A DNA stretch of 10,750 nucleotides from Candidatus Omnitrophota bacterium (lineage in GTDB: Bacteria; Omnitrophota; Gorgyraeia; S143-82): positions 1-10,750 of the forward strand of contig JALVWL010000131.1 of assembly GCA_027034965.1 (NCBI GenBank), in the 5' to 3' direction. Each line of letters begins with the position of its first letter. Within the stretch, counting starts at the first letter, position 1. The position numbers and the translations under genes are program-made. Below are positions 6,918 to 10,750 of this stretch, piece by piece. The notes below the pieces were generated by a model. It was not told the DNA's origin and did no database searches. It saw nothing but the letters and a program-made list of their open reading frames with translations.

Positions 6918-8228
6918 TTAACCTATTCTAATATAATCCCTGGCGTATCTCAACACTACCTCTTTCTTCCAGAGGTTCCTGCCATCGAATATTATCTTTC
7001 CAGAGAATCTCGAAAAGTCAGGGTCATAATATTCTGGCCAATCCGTAACGAGGATCAGGGCATCTGCCTTCTCTAGATTATCATACTTGTCTTCTATAAA
7101 TATCAACTTGTCTGCTGAACCAAAGCTGCGTTTAAAATTGTCCTTTGCAACTGGGTCATGGGCATAAACAATTGCCCCTTCATCCAGCAAGGCCCTTGTT
7201 ATGGCAATGGCAGGAGATTCCCTTACATCGTCTGTACCAGGCTTAAAGGCCAATCCCCATAGCACAACAGCCTTGCCAGCCAGCTGACCTAGTTGCGCCT
7301 TCAGTGCCTCGATAGGTCTCAAACGCTGCCTGGTGTTGACCTGTATAACTGATAACAACATCTGTGGCTCAATCCCGGACTGCCTTGCAATGGATATCAG
7401 GGCAGAGACATCCTTTGGGAAACAGCTTCCACCAAATCCAAGCCCTGCCTTCAGAAAATGCGGGGATATCCTATGGTCTAGGCCAAGCCCCCTGGCAACC
7501 ACATCGACATCCGCACCAAGGCGCTCGCATATATTGGCAATCTCATTTATAAAGGATATCTTTGCCGCAAGAAAGGAATTTGAGGCGTATTTTATCATCT
7601 CCGCCGTAGCGATATCCGAGACTAGAAGAGTCGGATTTACCTTCTCATAAAGCGAGGCAACCCGCCAGGCCGCATCGCGATTATCACTGCCTATAACGAC
7701 CCTATCGGGATTCATAAAATCATAGACAGCCTTGCCTTCCCTCAAGAACTCTGGATTGGAAACTATATCCAGCCTTTCTTCGGGATTAGCGACTCCCCTC
7801 CTGGCAAGCATATCTATTGCAAATTGCCTGGCCCACCTGCCAGTGCCTACGGGTACAGTAGATTTATTAACGATTATCTTATAGTCATTATCACCTATAT
7901 ACTGGCATATCTTTTCATATGCTGAAGCCACAAACGATAGATCCGCAGAACCATCCTCTTTTGGAGGGGTTCCAACCGCTATAAATATAAAATCTGCAAA
8001 TGCGACCGCCTCAGAGTAATCAGTGGTAAAGGATATCTTCTTGTAATCCCTGGCATAAGAAAAGATCCTGTCTAATTCTGGTTCAAATATGGGTAAGGAG
8101 CCGTTTTTTAGGTGATCTATCTTTTCCTTATCAAGGTCCAGCCCCAGGACATTATGTCCGAGATAGGCAAAACAAATCCCTGAGACCAACCCCACATATC
8201 CTGTGCCTATAACAGATATATTTGCCAT
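6918..8228 (-). CDS. ugd: UDP-glucose 6-dehydrogenase
   Basis: This enzyme oxidises UDP-glucose to UDP-glucuronate with two NAD+, supplying acidic sugars for capsule, exopolysaccharide or lipopolysaccharide. The 436 residues match the bacterial family. Motifs: NAD-binding GTGYVG (8-13); FLREG (161-165) followed by DFMNPDRVVIG (170-180) in the substrate pocket; K213 and N217 in EMIKYASN; the nucleophilic C269 in GGSCFPKD; and the C-terminal AFKPGTDDVRESP (327-339). All key residues are present. GDP-mannose or UDP-ManNAc dehydrogenases share this fold, but the FLREG and GGSCFPKD forms favour UDP-glucose. The start is fixed by an in-frame TAA three codons upstream; its ribosome site is weak (AGGG 14 nt away). 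It lies 48 bp after tRNA-Gln and 20 bp before serA. No glycosyltransferase gene is adjacent. Confidence 0.94.
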   Translation of the reverse strand: MANISVIGTGYVGLVSGICFAYLGHNVLGLDLDKEKIDHLKNGSLPIFEPELDRIFSYARDYKKISFTTDYSEAVAFADFIFIAVGTPPKEDGSADLSFVASAYEKICQYIGDNDYKIIVNKSTVPVGTGRWARQFAIDMLARRGVANPEERLDIVSNPEFLREGKAVYDFMNPDRVVIGSDNRDAAWRVASLYEKVNPTLLVSDIATAEMIKYASNSFLAAKISFINEIANICERLGADVDVVARGLGLDHRISPHFLKAGLGFGGSCFPKDVSALISIARQSGIEPQMLLSVIQVNTRQRLRPIEALKAQLGQLAGKAVVLWGLAFKPGTDDVRESPAIAITRALLDEGAIVYAHDPVAKDNFKRSFGSADKLIFIEDKYDNLEKADALILVTDWPEYYDPDFSRFSGKIIFDGRNLWKKEVVLRYARDYIRIG

Positions 8229-8276
8229 TGTGGATTAGATTTCCCTCATTCCTAAAAATTTCTTTAAATAAAATTA

Positions 8277-8348
8277 TTGCCCCGCCTGGACTCGAACCAG
8301 GAACAACAGATCCAAAGTCTGGCGTGTTACCAATTACACCACGGGGCA
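8277..8348 (-). tRNA. trnQ: tRNA-Gln, anticodon TTG
   Basis: The 72 nt gene folds as a cloverleaf on the minus strand. Acceptor TGCCCCG (8348-8342) pairs with CGGGGCA (8284-8278), and A (8277) is the discriminator base. The anticodon loop CTTTGGA gives anticodon TTG at 8313-8315 (minus strand), reading CAA and, by wobble, CAG. The T arm is CCTGG-TTCGAGT-CCAGG. The anticodon stem has one mismatched outer pair (C-U). CCA is not encoded. It lies 18 bp after spoVG and 48 bp before ugd on the same strand, so it is probably cut from the operon transcript. Confidence 0.95.
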
Positions 8349-8366
8349 ATAGAAATCACAAGACAA

Positions 8367-8756
8367 TCAGGCCTGCTCGCCTTCCCCTGCAGAAGACCTA
8401 GCCTTTTCATAGGCGGCTATTATCTCCTTCTGCATATATTCACGGAATTCCTGCTTGATAGGATGCGCCATATCCTTATGTTCTGCCTGTATCTGTTCAG
8501 GGGTCTTTTCTGGCTGAGGAGGCATCTGGGCACCGCACTGACCGCAGTACCTATTAGTTACATCGTTCCTCGCACCACATTTTGGGCAGCTCACCCTGAT
8601 TCTCCTTGAAGGCATTGCAATAAATAATCCCTGCTTGCCTTCTATAATCTTTACGTTCCGCACCACAAAGACGTCGTCAAAGGTTACCACTGCATAGGCC
8701 TTTAACCTTTTGTCGGCGTCTTCCTTGAGCTGAATCTTTACCTCGGTGATTTGCAT
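8367..8756 (-). CDS. spoVG: SpoVG-family protein with inserted zinc ribbon
   Basis: SpoVG proteins are small nucleic-acid-binding regulators, first known from sporulation and septation in Bacillus but widespread in non-sporulating bacteria. The N-terminal half (1-51) is canonical: MQITEVKIQL, TFDDVFVVRNVKIIEG (25-40) and GLFIAMPSRR (43-52). The family signature resumes at DMAHPI (95-100) and ends in the usual helix (to about 119). Between them sits an insertion of about 40 residues with C57-x2-C60 and C71-x2-C74, a rubredoxin-like zinc ribbon, followed by a Pro/Gln-rich linker. This makes it 129 residues against roughly 85-100 for usual members. The start at 8756 is chosen because AGGAGG lies 8 nt upstream; a GTG at 8777 is in frame but has that ribosome site inside it. 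It follows ispE by 17 bp. The role of the ribbon is unknown. Confidence 0.93.
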   Translation of the reverse strand: MQITEVKIQLKEDADKRLKAYAVVTFDDVFVVRNVKIIEGKQGLFIAMPSRRIRVSCPKCGARNDVTNRYCGQCGAQMPPQPEKTPEQIQAEHKDMAHPIKQEFREYMQKEIIAAYEKARSSAGEGEQA

Positions 8757-8773
8757 AGCGTATACCTCCTTGT

Positions 8774-9631
8774 TCACACCGACTCAACACACCACAAGCG
8801 CCAGCCAGCCTCCTTCACCAGGCAGGCAAGCCTGTCCCAATCTATTTCTTTATCGTCCTGGTAAGGACAGAATAGGCCGCTACCACTGCCCGTCATATAA
8901 AAACTTCGCCCAGCTGCATCCGACAGACTGGACCTAATCCCCTCGAGGTCAGGATATAATCGTTTGGTGGACAAATACAATGTATTGTAAAAGAACGTAT
9001 CGTTATACGGACCATCTAGATTAATTATACTAACATCGGCACAAATCTCTGTCAATTTCAAACCCCTATATATCTTGGCGGTATCTATAAAAATCTCAGG
9101 AAAGACTACAATAAACCTGTATCCCTTCAGAGTATCAGGGATATCTGCTTTTCTCACCCTCTCCCCCCTGCCCTCGATGATAGCATAACTGGTATCCATC
9201 AAGAAGAACGGTACATCTGATCCAATAGAGCTGCCCAGCGCTAGCAGTTCCTTTGGACTGTAGAGTCTATACCTCTCATTTAACCACAACAATAGGCTGG
9301 CAGCATTCGAAGATCCACCCCCAAGCCCTGCCCCCCAGGGAATATTTTTTACTATATGCACAGAGATATCTTCCCCCATCTCTTCCAGAGGCCTCTTCTT
9401 GAAGTATTCCAGTATTGCCTTGTAACATATATTCTCCTTCACCTCTATGTCCGGTCCATTGTGCATTGTTATGGAGATCCTACCATCTCCAGGCGATGCA
9501 TCTATGCGCACAATATCGTATAGAGATATCCTGGTAAACAGGGAATAGATAGAGTGATAACCTGAATTCAATCGGGAAGTTACATAGAGAAAGAGGTTAA
9601 GTTTTGCCCGACTAAAGATGAGAGGCTTCAT
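8774..9631 (-). CDS. ispE: 4-diphosphocytidyl-2-C-methyl-D-erythritol kinase
   Basis: IspE phosphorylates 4-diphosphocytidyl-methylerythritol with ATP in the MEP pathway to isopentenyl diphosphate. The 285 residues fit this GHMP-kinase family. Features: K10 in AKLNLFLYV, the GYH motif (24-26), the GHMP phosphate loop PWGAGLGGGSSNAA (98-111), catalytic D139 in GSDVPFF (137-143), and the C-terminal MTGSGSGLF (246-254). The motif usually written RPDGYH is RLNSGYH here, a mild deviation with the key residues intact. The frame opens earlier at a TTG (9661), but that lacks a ribosome site and would overlap the transketolase gene. The ATG at 9631, 13 nt after the transketolase stop, matches the family N-terminus. 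Its ribosome site is weak (AGG 12 nt upstream), so translational coupling is likely. spoVG follows, a common arrangement. Confidence 0.95.
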   Translation of the reverse strand: MKPLIFSRAKLNLFLYVTSRLNSGYHSIYSLFTRISLYDIVRIDASPGDGRISITMHNGPDIEVKENICYKAILEYFKKRPLEEMGEDISVHIVKNIPWGAGLGGGSSNAASLLLWLNERYRLYSPKELLALGSSIGSDVPFFLMDTSYAIIEGRGERVRKADIPDTLKGYRFIVVFPEIFIDTAKIYRGLKLTEICADVSIINLDGPYNDTFFYNTLYLSTKRLYPDLEGIRSSLSDAAGRSFYMTGSGSGLFCPYQDDKEIDWDRLACLVKEAGWRLWCVESV

Positions 9632-9644
9632 CCAGATTCTGCAC

Positions 9645-10568
9645 CTATCCTTCGGTTGCAAATGATACTATATTCTCTACCGTAAGCCCATAATGGCGCA
9701 TAAGCTCATCCGGCGTACCCGACTGTCCAAAGGTATCAGGTATCCCGAGCCTCTTGATTGTAACACCTTGCACTTCGGAAAGGGCCTCGCAAACCGCTGA
9801 ACCGAGACCGCCTATAATAGAATGTTCCTCACAGGTGATAAATAGGTTATGCCCCTTGGTGAGTTCCAGCAGGAGGTCTTTATCTATGGGTTTTATAGTA
9901 GGCATATTCACGAGTGTAGGTGATATCCCCTTCTCTCTCAAGATAGCTACTGCCTCAAAGGCAACGCTGACCATTATACCACAGGCGACAATACATACAT
10001 CCTTACCCCTCTCTATAACCTGTCCCTTACCGAATTCAAAGGGCAGACGATTCGGGATAACAGGGAATTTTGATCTGCCCATACGTAGGTAAAACGGTCC
10101 ATCTATCTGGGCAATCGCCTTAACGGCCTCATAGGTCTCATAGGCATCGCAAGGAACAATAACCCGCATATTGGGAATAGCGCGCATTATTGCTATATCT
10201 TCGTTTGCTTGGTGGCTTGCTCCATCTTCTCCTACTGTTATACCCGCATGGGTTGCGCATATCTTCACATTCAATCTATTTGCCGCAATCGTATTCCTTA
10301 TCTGATCCCAGGGCCGGCCTGTTGCGAACATAGCAAAACTACTGGCGAATACAGTAAACCCGCAAGAGGCAATACCCGCTGATATACCCATAAGGTTTTG
10401 CTCTGCAACACCCACATTGAAAAACCTATCCGGAAACTCTTTGGCAAACATAGAAGTGCGCGTAGAACCCGAGAGATCTGCATCCAGCACCACAATATCC
10501 TGCCTCTCCTTACCAAGGTCAACTAAGGCCTTGCCGTAATAGTCGCGTGTGTATATCTTTTCAGTCAT
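9645..10568 (-). CDS. tkt: Transketolase, C-terminal subunit
   Basis: This is the second half of a two-gene transketolase, which moves two-carbon units between sugar phosphates in the non-oxidative pentose phosphate pathway using thiamine diphosphate. The 307 residues cover the pyrimidine-binding domain (about 1-165) and the C-terminal transketolase domain (about 180-300). E56 in GVAEQN is the glutamate that activates the thiamine ring. GEDGASHQ (113-120), with H119, matches the active-site GEDGPTHQ of full-length enzymes. GGLGSAVCEAL (253-263) is the typical C-terminal domain signature. The family also includes DXP synthase and E1 beta subunits, but the partner gene upstream and the length favour split transketolase. 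It overlaps the upstream subunit gene by 8 nt, so equal synthesis by coupling is likely. GGAGG lies 12 nt before the ATG. Confidence 0.93.
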   Translation of the reverse strand: MTEKIYTRDYYGKALVDLGKERQDIVVLDADLSGSTRTSMFAKEFPDRFFNVGVAEQNLMGISAGIASCGFTVFASSFAMFATGRPWDQIRNTIAANRLNVKICATHAGITVGEDGASHQANEDIAIMRAIPNMRVIVPCDAYETYEAVKAIAQIDGPFYLRMGRSKFPVIPNRLPFEFGKGQVIERGKDVCIVACGIMVSVAFEAVAILREKGISPTLVNMPTIKPIDKDLLLELTKGHNLFITCEEHSIIGGLGSAVCEALSEVQGVTIKRLGIPDTFGQSGTPDELMRHYGLTVENIVSFATEG

Positions 10569-10750
10569 TGTCGAAAATCTCCTCCAAGGCCTTTTTTTCC
10601 TCTTCTAAAGAAGGAGCACGTCCATGAAAATCGACAACATGCTCCATAAACGAAACGCCTTTACCCTTAACAGTCCTTGCTATTATCATCGTAGGCTTTT
10701 TCTTCATCTCCTTGGCATGCTCAAATGCAGAAATCAAGTCGCTTATATCG
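10561..10750 (-). CDS. tkt: Transketolase, N-terminal subunit (C-terminal 62 residues only)
   Basis: Only the last 62 residues are in the window; the gene runs off the right edge. They include ARTVKGKGVSFME, the conserved end of the thiamine-diphosphate-binding domain of transketolase N-terminal subunits, then DFHGRAPSLEEEKKALEEI, the usual tail where HG-x-AP is typical. It pairs with the C-terminal subunit encoded immediately downstream, the stop TGA lying inside the first codons of that gene. Split transketolases occur in archaea, Thermotoga and many uncultured bacteria. Confidence 0.9.
   Translation of the reverse strand, partial: DISDLISAFEHAKEMKKKPTMIIARTVKGKGVSFMEHVVDFHGRAPSLEEEKKALEEIFDND

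Noticed and set aside
8152..8349. Minus-strand frame of 65 codons across tRNA-Gln and the ugd start
   Set aside because: Its N-terminal part is translated tRNA and the rest is out of frame with ugd.

Overview
The window looks like a piece of a moderate-GC bacterial chromosome carrying core metabolic and repair genes. All eight protein genes (two cut by the window edges) are on the minus strand, so transcription runs from high to low coordinates. tRNA-Gln is also on the minus strand; tRNA-Leu alone is on the plus strand. Both tRNAs lack an encoded CCA. A two-part transketolase, a SpoVG carrying an extra zinc ribbon, and the ispE-spoVG-tRNA-Gln order suggest an uncultured, anaerobe-like lineage such as the Omnitrophota/PVC neighbourhood. 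That placement is inference from gene style, not a database result.

Layout from the right edge, in transcription order. The end of the N-terminal transketolase subunit (10561-10750, partial) overlaps the C-terminal transketolase subunit (9645-10568) by 8 nt. Next come ispE (8774-9631), spoVG (8367-8756) and tRNA-Gln(TTG) (8277-8348), then UDP-glucose 6-dehydrogenase (6918-8228) and serA (5293-6897). Spacings are short throughout, so this reads as one long operon or two abutting ones. uvrB (2934-4889) follows after a 403 bp gap. A plus-strand tRNA-Leu(CAG) gene (2819-2903) with its own promoter lies beyond uvrB. Last come a zinc-ribbon Nudix hydrolase (1897-2436) and an exported protein of unknown function (1-1924, its 3' end outside the window), which overlap by 28 nt.

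The most notable discovery is in the two long gaps. Each holds one copy of the same non-coding mobile element: copy A at 2482-2763 (282 bp) and copy B at 4930-5291 (362 bp). Both begin with the same 17 bp end and finish with an imperfect inverted copy of it (13/17 and 14/17 matches). Each is flanked by its own perfect 5 bp target duplication (ATAAA for A, ATTAT for B). Neither encodes a transposase, so this is a MITE-like family. The interiors are built largely of 7 bp-period repeats in opposing arms, and the copies differ by one exact heptamer in the shared right arm. Removing copy B with one duplication restores a serA-uvrB spacing of 36 nt, so the element appears to have split a formerly compact operon. 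Removing copy A restores a short divergent region between the Nudix gene and tRNA-Leu.

Functionally, the proteins cover pentose-phosphate carbon rearrangement (transketolase), isoprenoid precursor synthesis (ispE), a SpoVG-type regulator, UDP-glucuronate formation for surface polysaccharide, serine synthesis, nucleotide excision repair and nucleotide-sugar or nucleotide clean-up. Nothing resembling a defence island, phage or CRISPR array is present.
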